This document shows, one piece after another, positions 1 through 9,262 of a DNA stretch of 64,000 bases; position 1 is the first letter of the stretch, and each line of letters begins with the position of its first letter. Origin of the DNA: Pseudomonas sp. LRP2-20. Lineage in GTDB: Bacteria > Pseudomonadota > Gammaproteobacteria > Pseudomonadales > Pseudomonadaceae. The stretch is taken from NCBI RefSeq assembly GCF_024349685.1, contig NZ_AP025944.1:2734001-2798000 (forward strand). The letters are read 5' to 3'. Made by a program: the position numbers and the translations under genes. The notes beneath the pieces were generated by a model. It had not been told where the DNA came from, searched no databases, and saw nothing but the letters and a program-made list of their open reading frames with translations.

Positions 1-2
1 GG

Positions 3-1523
3 GCTTGGCGCTTTGACCTGCCGACCCCGGCGGTAGCTGGGCAAGTGACCTGGGTTGCCATCGGCCTGCTGGCCGTTGTCGCGTTCAGCCTGGTGGTGCT
101 CGAGCGCCACCTGATGGCTGAAAGCGAGGCGACCTGGCCCGAGGCCGAGGCGCTTGCCGCGACGTTGCGGCTGGTCATTGCCGTGCAGGTGCTGACCATT
201 GCCTGCCTGGTCTGTGTCGACGGTGAGCGGCTCTGGCCGGCCCGCCTGGCGGTGTTGATCGGTGTGCTGCCTGGCCTGGCAGCGCTCGAAATGCTGATAC
301 GTGCCGTGCTGGCGATGTTCCGCCCCTCGCGCCCGGGCGAAGAGCCGGCGCTGGTGGCACGCAGCCTGGCGGGTGACTTCCTGCAATGGCCACCGCGGCC
401 ATTGGCCGTGCTGCAGGATGAACTGCACCAGCGCCTGGGCATCGACCTGCGTCAGGTATGGGCGTTCGCCTTCATGCGCCGGGCGTTCCTGCCGGTGGCG
501 GCACTGGTGGCGCTGGTCGGTTGGTTGCTGACCGGCATCGTCGAAGTGCCGACCAACAATCGCGGGGTCTACGAACGCTTTGGCAACCCCGTGGCAGTGT
601 ATCCCCCGGGCTTGCATGTCGGCTTGCCCTGGCCATTTGGCAAGGTGCTGTGGGTGGACAACAGCATCATCCATGAATTGGCGACCACAACGGCCGAGGG
701 TGTCAGCGAACCCCAGGCGGCTGCCGACGGTGCACCGCCGGCAACGGCCAACCGGCTGTGGGACGCCACTCACCTGAGCGAAAACTCCCAGGTGATCGCC
801 GGTGCCGATGGCGGGCGCCAGGGGTTTCAGATCGTCAACATGGATGTGCGCTTCATCTACCGTATCGGCCTGAGCGACGCGGCCGCCCTGGCGGCGGCCT
901 ATCACACGGCTGACGTCGAGCAACTGCTGCGCAGCGTGGCCAACCGCGTGCTGGTCCACGATTTTGCCGTTCGTTCGCTGGATGGTCTGTTGGGGGCCGA
1001 ACGTGCCGCGCTCGGCCGTGACATCGGCCAAGCGGTGCAGGCCGACCTCGACCGCATGGACACCGGCGTAGAGCTGCTGGCGACCTCGGTGGAGGCGATC
1101 CACCCGCCAGCCGGTGCAGCCAATGCCTACCATGCCGTACAGGCGGCGCAGATCACCGCCCAGGCACTGGTCGCCCGTGACCGAGGGCAGGCCGCGCAGA
1201 AGCTTGACGAAGCCCGGCAGGGCGCCACGACCTTGACCGACAAGGCCACCGCCGAAGCCCATGAAACGCAGACCAGCGCCGACACCGCCGCCTTGCGCTT
1301 CGATGCCGAGCACACCGCCTGGCTGCACGCCGGCCAGGCATTCATCCTCGAACAGTACCTGCAGCGGCTGTCCCAAGGCATGGCGCACGCAAGCAGCCTG
1401 ATCATCGATCACCGCCTGGCGGCGAACCAGGCGCCGACCCTGGACCTGCGCAGCTATGCAGCGCCCATCGACCCTTCGCAGCAGAAACCCGCATCCGGCC
1501 GTACCCAGGAGCGTAACCCGTGA
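3..1523 (+). CDS. SPFH/HflK-like membrane protein, 5' end cut by window
   Basis: This is a membrane-anchored SPFH (band 7) protein of the HflK/HflC group, which in characterised members scaffolds membrane proteases in the inner membrane. The reading frame is open to the first base of the window. The GTG at 45 has no Shine-Dalgarno sequence, so the true start probably lies outside. The N-terminal third has several hydrophobic segments, unlike classical HflK with one. A further membrane segment ends in GWLLTGIVEVP and leads into the SPFH domain (VPTNNRGVYERFGNPV, then PPGLHVGLPWPFGKV). An alanine- and glutamine-rich helix follows near the C-terminus. The stop overlaps the next start by 4 bp (GTGA), so it is the first visible gene of an operon with two more SPFH genes and a metal ATPase. 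Family assignment is firm; the protease-modulator role is inferred. Confidence 0.8.
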   Translation, partial: AWRFDLPTPAVAGQVTWVAIGLLAVVAFSLVVLERHLMAESEATWPEAEALAATLRLVIAVQVLTIACLVCVDGERLWPARLAVLIGVLPGLAALEMLIRAVLAMFRPSRPGEEPALVARSLAGDFLQWPPRPLAVLQDELHQRLGIDLRQVWAFAFMRRAFLPVAALVALVGWLLTGIVEVPTNNRGVYERFGNPVAVYPPGLHVGLPWPFGKVLWVDNSIIHELATTTAEGVSEPQAAADGAPPATANRLWDATHLSENSQVIAGADGGRQGFQIVNMDVRFIYRIGLSDAAALAAAYHTADVEQLLRSVANRVLVHDFAVRSLDGLLGAERAALGRDIGQAVQADLDRMDTGVELLATSVEAIHPPAGAANAYHAVQAAQITAQALVARDRGQAAQKLDEARQGATTLTDKATAEAHETQTSADTAALRFDAEHTAWLHAGQAFILEQYLQRLSQGMAHASSLIIDHRLAANQAPTLDLRSYAAPIDPSQQKPASGRTQERNP

Positions 1524-2530
1524 ATTCCCATACCGCCCATGGTCATGACCACGACCACGACCACGATCATGACCATGACCATGCCGATACTCATGAGCCA
1601 GCCCGTCCCGCCTGGCTGCGTGTCGGGATCGCGTTGCTGCTGGTGCTGATCATGGCCGCGACGGCCTGTTTCGTGCAGGTTCGTGTCGGCGAAGCAACCG
1701 TCATCACGCGCTTCGGCAACCCGTCGCGGGTACTGATCGAGCCGGGGCTCAACTGGCGTTGGCCAGTGCCGTTCGAAGCCGCCGTGCCGGTCGATCTGCG
1801 CCTGCGCACCACGTCGAGCGGGCTGCAGGATGTCGGCACGCGGGATGGCCTGCGCATCATCGTCCAGGCCTATGTCGCCTGGCAGGTGGGGGCAGATCCG
1901 CAGAGCATTCAGTTGTTCATGCGCGCGGTGCAGAACCAGCCCGACGAGGCCGCGCGGCAGATCCGCACCCTGGTGGGCTCGGCCCTGGAAACCACGGCCA
2001 GCGGTTTCGAACTGGCTGACCTGGTCAATGTCGATGCCAGCAAGGTGCGCATCGATGGCTTCGAGCAACGCCTGCGCGAGCAGATCGAGCAGCAACTGAT
2101 CAACAGCTATGGGGTGCACGTCGTGCAAGTGGGCATCGAGCGCCTGACCCTGCCCAAGGTCACCCTTGAAGCCACGGTGGACCGCATGCGTGCCGAACGC
2201 GAGACCATCGCGACCGAACGCACTGCCGAAGGCAAGCGCAAGGCGGCCGAGATCCAGTCGGCCGCCGAGCGTGATGCCCGCATCCTGCAGGCCGATGCGA
2301 GCGTGAAGGCCGCGCAGATCCAGGCGCAATCGCAGGTGCAGGCGGCGGACATTTACGGCAAGGCCTATGCCAGTGCGCCGCAGCTTTACACCTTGCTGCG
2401 TTCGCTCGACACCCTCGGCACGGTCATCAACCCTGGCACGCGACTGGTGTTGCGTACCGACGCGGCGCCGTTCCGCGCCTTGGTCGAGGGGCCGGTGCTG
2501 CCTGCGGGGGCTGACCATGGCCAGCACTGA
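1520..2530 (+). CDS. HflC-like SPFH protein with His-Asp-rich N-terminus
   Basis: A 336-residue SPFH protein starting at GTG 1520, inside the previous stop. Residues 1-27 form a cytoplasmic-type tail with about ten histidines, seven of them in a His-Asp alternation, which looks like a metal-binding segment. One membrane helix covers about residues 33-52. The SPFH domain starts at VRVGEATVITRFGNP and continues through EPGLNWRWPVPFE. A charged Ala/Glu/Lys coiled coil occupies about residues 215-275 (RMRAERETIATERTAEGKRK). The HflC group normally has no His-rich tail; together with the ATPase downstream, which has its own His-rich tail, this suggests a metal-linked job. HflC-like family membership is well supported; metal binding is inference. 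Confidence 0.85.
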   Translation: MNSHTAHGHDHDHDHDHDHDHADTHEPARPAWLRVGIALLLVLIMAATACFVQVRVGEATVITRFGNPSRVLIEPGLNWRWPVPFEAAVPVDLRLRTTSSGLQDVGTRDGLRIIVQAYVAWQVGADPQSIQLFMRAVQNQPDEAARQIRTLVGSALETTASGFELADLVNVDASKVRIDGFEQRLREQIEQQLINSYGVHVVQVGIERLTLPKVTLEATVDRMRAERETIATERTAEGKRKAAEIQSAAERDARILQADASVKAAQIQAQSQVQAADIYGKAYASAPQLYTLLRSLDTLGTVINPGTRLVLRTDAAPFRALVEGPVLPAGADHGQH

Positions 2531-3557
2531 GCAGTTGGCGGCCAGGCTGCCGACGGGGCCCTGGTTGCAATCGGGGCGCATCGGCTTTCTGGCGCTGTAT
2601 GTGGTGGCGCTGTTGGCGGCAGTGGGCTGGCTGTTCGGCAACGTGCGTCAGGTCGGGCCGGAAAACCGTGCGGTGGTCCTGCGCCTGGGTGCCGAGCAGC
2701 GCATCCAGAACGCAGGCTTGCTGCTGGCCTGGCCTGAGCCGTTCGAGCAGGTGGTGATGTTGCCTTCGGCAGCGCGGGTGACCGAACGCCGGGTCGAGTT
2801 GTTGCTGCGCTCGGAGCTTGCGCAGAAATCAGACAAGGACGGCACGCTGGCCAGCGATGCCACGGCAGGCTCTGGCTATCTGCTGACCGGCGATGCCGGG
2901 GCCGTGCAGCTGGACGTGCGGGTGTTCTATACGGTGAGTGACCCTTACGCCTACGCGCGCCAGGGGCAGCATGTGCAGCCGGCGCTGGATCGCCTGGTGG
3001 AGCGTAACGCCGTGCAGATCTGCGCCTCGCGCGACATGGACGCCATCCTGGTCGCGCGACCGGAACTGGTCGGCGGCGACGCCCGTCTGGCCGATCAGCG
3101 CGAGCGCCTGCGCGGTGACCTGCAGCAGGGCATCAATGGCAGCCTGGCGCGGTTGCGTGAGGCGGGTGCCAGCCTGGGCATCGAGGTGGTGCGGGTCGAC
3201 ATCCAGTCGTCGTTGCCATGGTCGGCCGTCAGCGCCTTCAACGCAGTGCTCACCGCCAGCCAGCAGGCCGAACAGGCCGTGGCCAAGGCCCGTAATGAGG
3301 CTGCTCGGCAACTGCAGCAGGCCACCCAGGCCGCCGACCGCACCGTGCAGGTAGCTGAGGCTGAAGCCAGCGAACGGCTGTCCCGTGCCCAGGCCGCTAC
3401 CGCGACGATCGTTGGCTTGAGCCAGCAGCAGGATCCGCAGTTGCTGCTGCGCCTGTACCGCGAGCGGGTGCCGGCGATACTGGCGCGGGCCGGGGCGGTC
3501 ACCACCGTCAACAAAGATGACGCCGGGCGCATGATCCTGCAGGGCCCCGCGCAATGA
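2517..3557 (+). CDS. Third SPFH/HflK-like protein of the cluster
   Basis: A 346-residue SPFH protein. The start chosen is ATG 2517, which overlaps the previous gene by 14 bp; the frame is open further upstream, but that part only shadows the preceding gene. A single membrane helix lies at about residues 22-40, followed by VRQVGPENRAVVLRLGAEQR, a standard SPFH entry sequence, and LLLAWPEPFEQVVML. The C-terminal part (about residues 240-290) is an Ala/Gln/Glu helix typical of HflK oligomerisation regions. Three successive SPFH genes is one more than the usual hflK-hflC pair; this protein and the one at 3-1523 are both HflK-like around a single HflC-like member. It probably forms a hetero-oligomer with the two upstream proteins. 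Confidence 0.82.
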   Translation: MASTEQLAARLPTGPWLQSGRIGFLALYVVALLAAVGWLFGNVRQVGPENRAVVLRLGAEQRIQNAGLLLAWPEPFEQVVMLPSAARVTERRVELLLRSELAQKSDKDGTLASDATAGSGYLLTGDAGAVQLDVRVFYTVSDPYAYARQGQHVQPALDRLVERNAVQICASRDMDAILVARPELVGGDARLADQRERLRGDLQQGINGSLARLREAGASLGIEVVRVDIQSSLPWSAVSAFNAVLTASQQAEQAVAKARNEAARQLQQATQAADRTVQVAEAEASERLSRAQAATATIVGLSQQQDPQLLLRLYRERVPAILARAGAVTTVNKDDAGRMILQGPAQ

Positions 3558-3594
3558 GTACCACGCCTTATTCCCCTTTCTGGAGCTGCTCGCG

Positions 3595-5559
3595 ATGAGT
3601 ACTCACGCTTGTCATGGTCACGGGCATCATCACCATGCCCATACCCACCTCACCTCCGGCCTGCTGTCGCAGGCCGAGCAGCGCACTGCCGCGCGCCAAC
3701 TGAGCCTGGCGATGCTGGCCCTGGGCCTGCTGGGGCTGGGGCTGGTCTGGCGCTGGCTGGCGCCCACGCAAGAGGGCGTCAGCCAGCTGCTGCTGGGCGG
3801 CGCTTCGTTGCTGGTGGCCGTCCCGGTGCTGCGCTCGGCCTGGTACAGCCTGCTGCATCCCAGCCTGCATGGCCTCACCGATCAGCTGATCGCCCTGGCC
3901 ATGTTGGGTGCCTGGGCAACCGGCGACCTGGCCACCGCGGCACTGCTGCCGATCATCATGATCTTCGGCCACATGCTCGAAGAACGCAGCGTGCTGGGTT
4001 CGCAAGAAGCCATTGCCGCGCTGGGGCAATTGACCCGCAGCCATGCGCGGCTGATCGATGCCGATGGCCAGGTGCGCGAGGTCGATAACGCCAGCCTCAA
4101 GCCAGGCGACCAGGTCGAGGTGCGCGCCGGTGACCGTGTGCCGGCCGACGGCCGTGTCCTGCAGGGGCAGGCCAGCCTCGATACCGCGCCCATCACCGGC
4201 GAGGCGGTGCCGCTGGAAGTGGTCAGTGGCATGGATATCCATGGTGGCTCGATCAACCTCGACGGTTTGCTGCGGGTAGAGGTTACCCGGGTGGGCGATG
4301 ACTCGACCTTGGGCAAGGTCATCGCCCTGATGCAGCGCGCCGAGCAAGCCAAGCCGCCCATCACCCGGCTGCTCGAACGCCACGCAGGGCGCTACCTGGT
4401 ACTGGTCTTGCTGATTGCCGCAGTGACCTGGTTCGTCACCCGCGATGCCCAGGCCATGCTGGCCGTGCTGGTGGCGGCCTGCCCGTGCGCGCTGGTGCTG
4501 TCGGCGCCGGCGACGGCGGTGGCGGGGATTGCCGTGGCTGCCCGGCACGGCATCCTGATTCGTGGTTCGGCGTTTCTTGAGGAACTGGCCGACCTGTCGT
4601 CGCTGGTGATCGACAAGACCGGCACGCTGACTTACGGCGACCTGCGCCTGCGCAGCGTGGTCGGCACCGCGGCGGCAATGCCCCAGGCCGATATCGTCAA
4701 CCTCGCGGCCAGCCTCGGCGCCGCCAGCAGCCATCCGGTCAGCCGGGCCCTCGCGGCGCTGGTGCCGCATGAGCAACACCTGGCGCTGCTGGACATTCAC
4801 GAGCGCCAGGGCTTTGGCGTGGTCGCGCACACCGCCGAGGGTGAAGCAGCCCTGGGGCGCCCGGAGCTGTTCCGCCAGTTAGGCATGCAGGTGCCGCCAG
4901 TGCCCGAGCATGACGGCCCGATTGCCGGCCTGGCGCTGAACGGGCAATTCCTCGCCTGGCTGCTGCTGGCCGACAACGTGCGTGCAGAGTCGGCAGAGGC
5001 CATGCAGCAGCTGCGCGAGCTTGGCCTGCAGCGTCAGTTGCTGTTGACCGGTGACCGCAGCCGTGTCGCCGAAGCCATTGCCGCACAGGTCGGCATGACC
5101 CGCGTGGTGGCTGAAGCCCTGCCGGAAGACAAGATGCACCACGTCAACCAGGAGCTGCAGCTGGGTTTCCGCCCGTTGGTGGTGGGTGACGGCATCAACG
5201 ACTCACTGGCCCTGAAGGCCGGCGTAGTGGGGGTGGCCATGGGCGCCAACGGTGCCGACATCGCACTGGCCGCAGCGGATATCGTGCTGATCAACGGCGA
5301 CCTGCGGCGCCTGGCCACCTGCATTCGCCTCAGCCGCCAGTGCCGACGCACACTCCAGGTCAATGTGCTGATTGGCCTGGGCTGGACCTTGGCGATCGTC
5401 GTCGCAGCCGCCTTCGGCCTGCTGGGCGCGGCGGGCGCCATGGTCGCCGCGCTGCTGCACAACCTCAGCACGCTGTGGGTGCTGACCAATGCCGGGCGCC
5501 TGTTGCGTTATGACGAGCGGCTAGGGCAGAGCAATGCGGCACCGGCGTTGCAGCCCTGA
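3595..5559 (+). CDS. P1B-type metal-transporting ATPase with His-rich N-terminus
   Basis: A 654-residue heavy-metal P-type ATPase of the inner membrane, which couples ATP hydrolysis to metal export. It begins with a His-rich tail (about nine histidines in residues 1-18) in place of a CxxC HMA domain. Visible family motifs are TGE (201-203, actuator domain), CPC in the membrane metal site (296-298), the phosphorylated Asp of DKTGTLT (340-346), the SHP motif (379-381) and GDGIND close to the C-terminus. The CPC motif fits Cu+, Zn2+/Cd2+ or related ions; histidine richness leans to Zn/Co/Ni or Cu but does not decide it. The gap to the upstream SPFH gene is 37 bp with GGAG before ATG 3595, so the four genes probably form one transcript. 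Confidence 0.92.
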   Translation: MSTHACHGHGHHHHAHTHLTSGLLSQAEQRTAARQLSLAMLALGLLGLGLVWRWLAPTQEGVSQLLLGGASLLVAVPVLRSAWYSLLHPSLHGLTDQLIALAMLGAWATGDLATAALLPIIMIFGHMLEERSVLGSQEAIAALGQLTRSHARLIDADGQVREVDNASLKPGDQVEVRAGDRVPADGRVLQGQASLDTAPITGEAVPLEVVSGMDIHGGSINLDGLLRVEVTRVGDDSTLGKVIALMQRAEQAKPPITRLLERHAGRYLVLVLLIAAVTWFVTRDAQAMLAVLVAACPCALVLSAPATAVAGIAVAARHGILIRGSAFLEELADLSSLVIDKTGTLTYGDLRLRSVVGTAAAMPQADIVNLAASLGAASSHPVSRALAALVPHEQHLALLDIHERQGFGVVAHTAEGEAALGRPELFRQLGMQVPPVPEHDGPIAGLALNGQFLAWLLLADNVRAESAEAMQQLRELGLQRQLLLTGDRSRVAEAIAAQVGMTRVVAEALPEDKMHHVNQELQLGFRPLVVGDGINDSLALKAGVVGVAMGANGADIALAAADIVLINGDLRRLATCIRLSRQCRRTLQVNVLIGLGWTLAIVVAAAFGLLGAAGAMVAALLHNLSTLWVLTNAGRLLRYDERLGQSNAAPALQP

Positions 5560-5703
5560 GTCGCAAGCAACATCCGTTCGATTACCGAACACAAGTCGCC
5601 TTTGCGCCCTCAAGCCTGCAACGGCAACTCCGATAGCTGCTCAGCCACCGTCGAAACCTCGACCACAGGTGGCGCCAACACGCACGAGAGGAGCTCTGCC
5701 CGC

Positions 5704-7329
5704 ATGTTTGCCGACCTGAAGATACGTACCGGAATGTTCTGGGTGCTGTTGTTGTTCAGCCTGACCTTGCTGTTTTCCACCATCAGTGCCTGGCGGGCAG
5801 CACTGGGCAGCGACGAGCAGATCAGCGAACTGGACCAGACCGCACACCAGTCCGACCGGCTGAACAACGCACTGCTGATGGCGATCCGTTCCAGTGCCAA
5901 CGTGTCTTCGGGTTTCATCGAGCAGCTTGGCGGCCATGACGAGAGCGCGAACAAGCGCATGGCGATGTCTGTCGAGCTCAACGACAAGAGCCAGAAGCTG
6001 GTCGATGAATTTGTCGAGAACGTGCAGGAGCCTGGCTTGCATGCGGTGGCCCAAGCGCTGCAAGCCACCTTCGGCGAGTATGCCAAGGCGGTGCAAGGGC
6101 AGCGCGAAGCCACGCGCCAACGCTCGCTGGAGCAGTACTTCAAGGTCAACATCGACGCTGGCAACGCCATGGGCCAGCTGCAGGCGCTGCGCCAGCAACT
6201 GGTTGCTGCCTTGAGCGAGCGCAGCCAGCAGATCATGCTGGAATCCGACCGCCGCCTGGAGCGCGCACAACTGCTGAGCCTGGCACTGCTGACGGTGACC
6301 GTGCTGCTCGCTGGCCTTTGCTGGGCGTTCATCGCGCAACGTGTGCTGCACCCGCTGCGCGAGGCCGGCCGGCACTTTCAGCGGATTGCCGGTGGCGACT
6401 TGAGCGTGCCGGTCGAGGTGCATCGGCGCAACGAGATCGGCCAGCTGTTCCATGAGCTGCAGCGCATGCAGCAGAGCCAGCGCGATACCTTGGGCAAGAT
6501 CAGTGACTGCACCCGGCAACTTGCCGACGCGGCGGGCGCACTGAATACGGTTACCGAAGAAAGCGCCAGCAACTTGCGCCAGCAGGGCCAGGAACTGGAG
6601 CAGGCGGCTACCGCCGTCACCGAGATGACCACGGCGGTGGAGGAGGTGGCGCGCAATGCCGTCAGCACCTCCCAGGCCACCCAAGAATCCAATCAGCTGG
6701 CGGAAAAGAGCCGTCGGCAAGTCAGCGACAACATCGATGGCACACAGGCCATGACCCAAGAGATCCAGGCCAGCAGCGCCCACCTGGAGCAGTTGGTCGG
6801 CCAGGTCCGGGATATCGGCAAGGTGCTGGAGGTGATCCGTTCGGTGTCCGAGCAGACCAACCTGCTGGCGCTCAACGCCGCCATCGAGGCGGCGCGCGCC
6901 GGCGATGCCGGGCGCGGCTTTGCCGTGGTGGCCGATGAAGTGCGCACGCTCGCGTACCGGACCCAGGCCTCGACCCAGGAAATCGAGCAGATGATCGGCC
7001 GTGTGCAGCAGGGCACTGAAGCGGCGGTTGCCTCGATGCAGGCCAGCACCAGCCGCGCCCAGTCGACCCTCGACGTCACCCTGGCCTCGGGCCAGGTGCT
7101 GGAAGGTATCTACAGCGCCATCGGCGAGATCAACGAGCGCAACCTGGTGATCGCCAGCGCAGCTGAAGAACAGGCGCAGGTGGCGCGCGAGGTGGACCGC
7201 AACCTGCTGAACATCCGTGAGCTGTCGAGCTATTCGGCGGCGGGGGCGCAGCAAACCAGCGAGGCCAGCCAGGCGTTGTCCGGGCTGGTCGGGGAGATGA
7301 CGGCGCTGGTGGGGCGGTTCAGGGTCTGA
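5704..7329 (+). CDS. Methyl-accepting chemotaxis protein
   Basis: A 541-residue chemoreceptor. ATG 5704 follows GAGAGGAGC; the frame extends upstream without a better start. It has a short cytoplasmic tail, a first membrane helix (about residues 10-30), a helical periplasmic ligand domain of four-helix-bundle type, a second membrane helix (about 190-212), a HAMP domain ([20 protein letters not shown]) and a signalling domain with the conserved hairpin tip [19 protein letters not shown]. It should transmit ligand binding to CheA/CheW. The ligand cannot be read from the sequence. It is transcribed alone; the next gene is convergent and ends 3 bp away. No C-terminal CheR-binding pentapeptide is seen. 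Confidence 0.93.
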   Translation: MFADLKIRTGMFWVLLLFSLTLLFSTISAWRAALGSDEQISELDQTAHQSDRLNNALLMAIRSSANVSSGFIEQLGGHDESANKRMAMSVELNDKSQKLVDEFVENVQEPGLHAVAQALQATFGEYAKAVQGQREATRQRSLEQYFKVNIDAGNAMGQLQALRQQLVAALSERSQQIMLESDRRLERAQLLSLALLTVTVLLAGLCWAFIAQRVLHPLREAGRHFQRIAGGDLSVPVEVHRRNEIGQLFHELQRMQQSQRDTLGKISDCTRQLADAAGALNTVTEESASNLRQQGQELEQAATAVTEMTTAVEEVARNAVSTSQATQESNQLAEKSRRQVSDNIDGTQAMTQEIQASSAHLEQLVGQVRDIGKVLEVIRSVSEQTNLLALNAAIEAARAGDAGRGFAVVADEVRTLAYRTQASTQEIEQMIGRVQQGTEAAVASMQASTSRAQSTLDVTLASGQVLEGIYSAIGEINERNLVIASAAEEQAQVAREVDRNLLNIRELSSYSAAGAQQTSEASQALSGLVGEMTALVGRFRV

Positions 7330-7332
7330 GGC

Positions 7333-7629
7333 TCAGCTTTCCTTGCCCAGCACGTAGCGGTCGAATTGCTCGATGTATTCGTCGACGTTGTCCTCCAGCA
7401 TCATCCGGTACTGTTCGCTGAAGTACTTCAGGATTTCTTCGCGCGCGGCGGCCATTTCGGCGCCCGACTTGAAGTTGCGGGCGCTGAGCCAGGCACTGAA
7501 GCGGCTGGCGGCAAAGGTCATCGAGGCGCTGACCTTGCCGATGTCGGCGAGTGTATCGAGCTGTTGGTTGGCCAGGTCGATATGCGCATCGGCGCGGTCG
7601 TAGAATGCCTGGTCGGTGGCTTGGGTCAT
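7333..7629 (-). CDS. DUF3144 family small protein
   Basis: A 98-residue soluble protein with no signal peptide. The sequence pattern (FYDRADAHIDLANQQL, then KVSASMTFAASRFSAW) matches what I know of the DUF3144 family of small gammaproteobacterial proteins of unknown function. ATG at 7629 is chosen because the longer frame upstream only mirrors the neighbouring diguanylate cyclase gene. It is predicted mostly helical, acidic towards the C-terminus (EDNVDEYIEQFD). It ends 3 bp from the convergent chemoreceptor gene and lies 85 bp downstream of the diguanylate cyclase gene on the same strand. No function is proposed. Confidence 0.8.
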   Translation of the reverse strand: MTQATDQAFYDRADAHIDLANQQLDTLADIGKVSASMTFAASRFSAWLSARNFKSGAEMAAAREEILKYFSEQYRMMLEDNVDEYIEQFDRYVLGKES

Positions 7630-7714
7630 GGCGGGGTACCTGTGTGGGCCTGTGGTGCGGGGCGCAAAGCATGCCACAGCGGGTACCTCAGCGGCAGCCA
7701 TTACCGGCGGTGGC

Positions 7715-8605
7715 TTATCCGGCCACGGAGCGGCGCCGCTTCTTGCGGTACATGTCATCGTCGGCGCAGTTGAGCAGTGTGTCGATGTCTGCGCCGTCGG
7801 CCGGGTAGCAGGCCACGCCGATGCTGCAGGACGGCATGGGCAGCGCACGCTGCGCGCTGGCCAGTGGCGCGGCCATGGCGGCGAGGATCTGGGCCATCTT
7901 TTCGGCAACCGCGCCTGCCGAGTTCAATTCGGTCAGTAGCACGGTGAACTCGTCGCCGCCGATGCGCGCCACTGTGTCCTGCTGGCCGACACAACCCTCA
8001 AGGCGCCTTGCCACGGCGCACAGCACCTGGTCACCGATGGCATGCCCGTGCACATCGTTGATGCCCTTGAAGTCATTGATATCGAGAAACAGCAAGGCAA
8101 ACGGCCGCCCGTGGCGCAGGGCGCTGGCCAGCCGCTCGTTGAACAGCGAGCGGTTGCACAGCCGGGTCAGCGGGTCATGATGGGCCAGGAAGCGCAACTC
8201 CTGCTCGGCCTGGGTGAGCGCCGTGACGTTGCGCGCCACGCCGATGCGCGCGCCGACTTCTTCGGACCAGAAGGCCGACCAGAGGATGTGCACCACGCCA
8301 CCGTCCTTGCGCAGGTAGCGGTTGCGGAAGTCACAGTGCGGCTGGCCGTTCATCACCCGGATGATCGAGGCCCGGGTGGTTTCCAGGTCTTCGGGGTGCA
8401 TATAGTGAGTGATCGGGGTGCCGATCAGCTCGTCGGCGCGATAACCGAGCAACGCCTCGCAGGCATTGCTGACGAACACGATGGTGTTGTCCCGGTCGAC
8501 CACGAACACGGTGTCCAGCATCAGCTGGATCAGCTTGGGGTAAAGTGCTTGCAGGTCAACGGGCATAGGGGCGTCCGGTGCATCGGGCTCGGGCGTGGCC
8601 AGCAT
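7715..8605 (-). CDS. PAS-GGDEF diguanylate cyclase
   Basis: A 296-residue cytoplasmic protein with a PAS domain (about residues 22-132, ending in the PAC-like segment RIGVARNVTALTQAE) and a GGDEF domain (about 138-296). The active-site signature GGDEF is intact at 216-220 and FLDINDFKGIND is typical of active cyclases, so it should make cyclic di-GMP from GTP. The allosteric inhibitory site (RxxD five residues before GGDEF) is degenerate: Arg is Gly at 207 (GQQD), so product inhibition through this site is unlikely. There is no membrane segment. The start at 8605 lacks a strong ribosome site; an internal ATG at 8566 is an alternative. Confidence 0.9.
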   Translation of the reverse strand: MLATPEPDAPDAPMPVDLQALYPKLIQLMLDTVFVVDRDNTIVFVSNACEALLGYRADELIGTPITHYMHPEDLETTRASIIRVMNGQPHCDFRNRYLRKDGGVVHILWSAFWSEEVGARIGVARNVTALTQAEQELRFLAHHDPLTRLCNRSLFNERLASALRHGRPFALLFLDINDFKGINDVHGHAIGDQVLCAVARRLEGCVGQQDTVARIGGDEFTVLLTELNSAGAVAEKMAQILAAMAAPLASAQRALPMPSCSIGVACYPADGADIDTLLNCADDDMYRKKRRRSVAG

Positions 8606-8647
8606 ACACAGTGCCGGGCAGGTTCCACCAGCGGCCTGTGAAGCAGA

Positions 8648-8653
8648 TATACT
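8648..8653 (+). promoter_or_regulatory. Possible -10 element of the isochorismatase-like gene
   Basis: TATACT lies 33 bp before ATG 8686 in the 80-bp divergent gap. The best -35 candidate, TTCCAC at 8623, has a long 19-bp spacing, so the call is tentative. AGGAG at 8674-8678 then gives a good ribosome site. Confidence 0.35.
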
Positions 8654-8685
8654 CCGCGGCCGTTTTGAGCATTCAGGAGTCGTTA

Positions 8686-9174
8686 ATGCAGCAGGTTCTG
8701 CTCATCGTTGATGTCCAGTCCACCTTCAGCCCCCCCGAGTGGCTGGTGGACGGGATTCGTCTGTTGTCAGCGAGGATTCCGTCGATCGCCTCGGTCGAGT
8801 TGCACGATGAGCAGGTGACGCCGTTCCAGCGCCAGCTCGGCTGGCACCCGGCCGCCGAAGACGAGTGCCTGGTCGAAGTGGACCAGGTGTTCATCAAGCA
8901 TGGCTATGGCCAGACCGCCGAGACCCTCGCCCACATCAGGCAACTGGGCGTGGAGCGCGTGCTGGTGTGCGGCATGCAGACCGAAACCTGCGTGCTGGCA
9001 GCAGGCTTTGCGCTGTTCGATGCCGGGCTGTGCCCGACGCTGGTGACCGACCTGACCGTCGGCTCATCGCTGGATCGCTCGGGCAAGTTGGGTATCGACC
9101 TCTGGAAGCATCACTTCGGCAACGTGACCACGCGGGCCGAGGTGATGGCCGAGATCGCGCAGTCGGGCCGCTGA
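8686..9174 (+). CDS. Isochorismatase-like cysteine hydrolase
   Basis: A 162-residue hydrolase of the isochorismatase-like (cysteine hydrolase) superfamily. The Asp-Lys-Cys triad is visible: D9 in LLIVDVQ, K71 in FIKHGYG and C102 in MQTETCVLAAG. Such proteins hydrolyse amides or related bonds (nicotinamidase, ureidoacrylate hydrolase and others); the substrate here is not determined. ATG 8686 was chosen because AGGAG lies 7 bp upstream. The protein is shorter than nicotinamidases (about 210 residues) and lacks their metal-binding pattern, so nicotinamidase is unlikely. It seems to be transcribed alone. Confidence 0.85.
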   Translation: MQQVLLIVDVQSTFSPPEWLVDGIRLLSARIPSIASVELHDEQVTPFQRQLGWHPAAEDECLVEVDQVFIKHGYGQTAETLAHIRQLGVERVLVCGMQTETCVLAAGFALFDAGLCPTLVTDLTVGSSLDRSGKLGIDLWKHHFGNVTTRAEVMAEIAQSGR

Positions 9175-9262
9175 GAAAACCGCGAAAAGCCAGTGCGCAT
9201 CGTTTAGCATGGGGGCGCCGATGCACCTGGCCTCCCTTCTTATCGAAACGCGCTAGCTCCCC

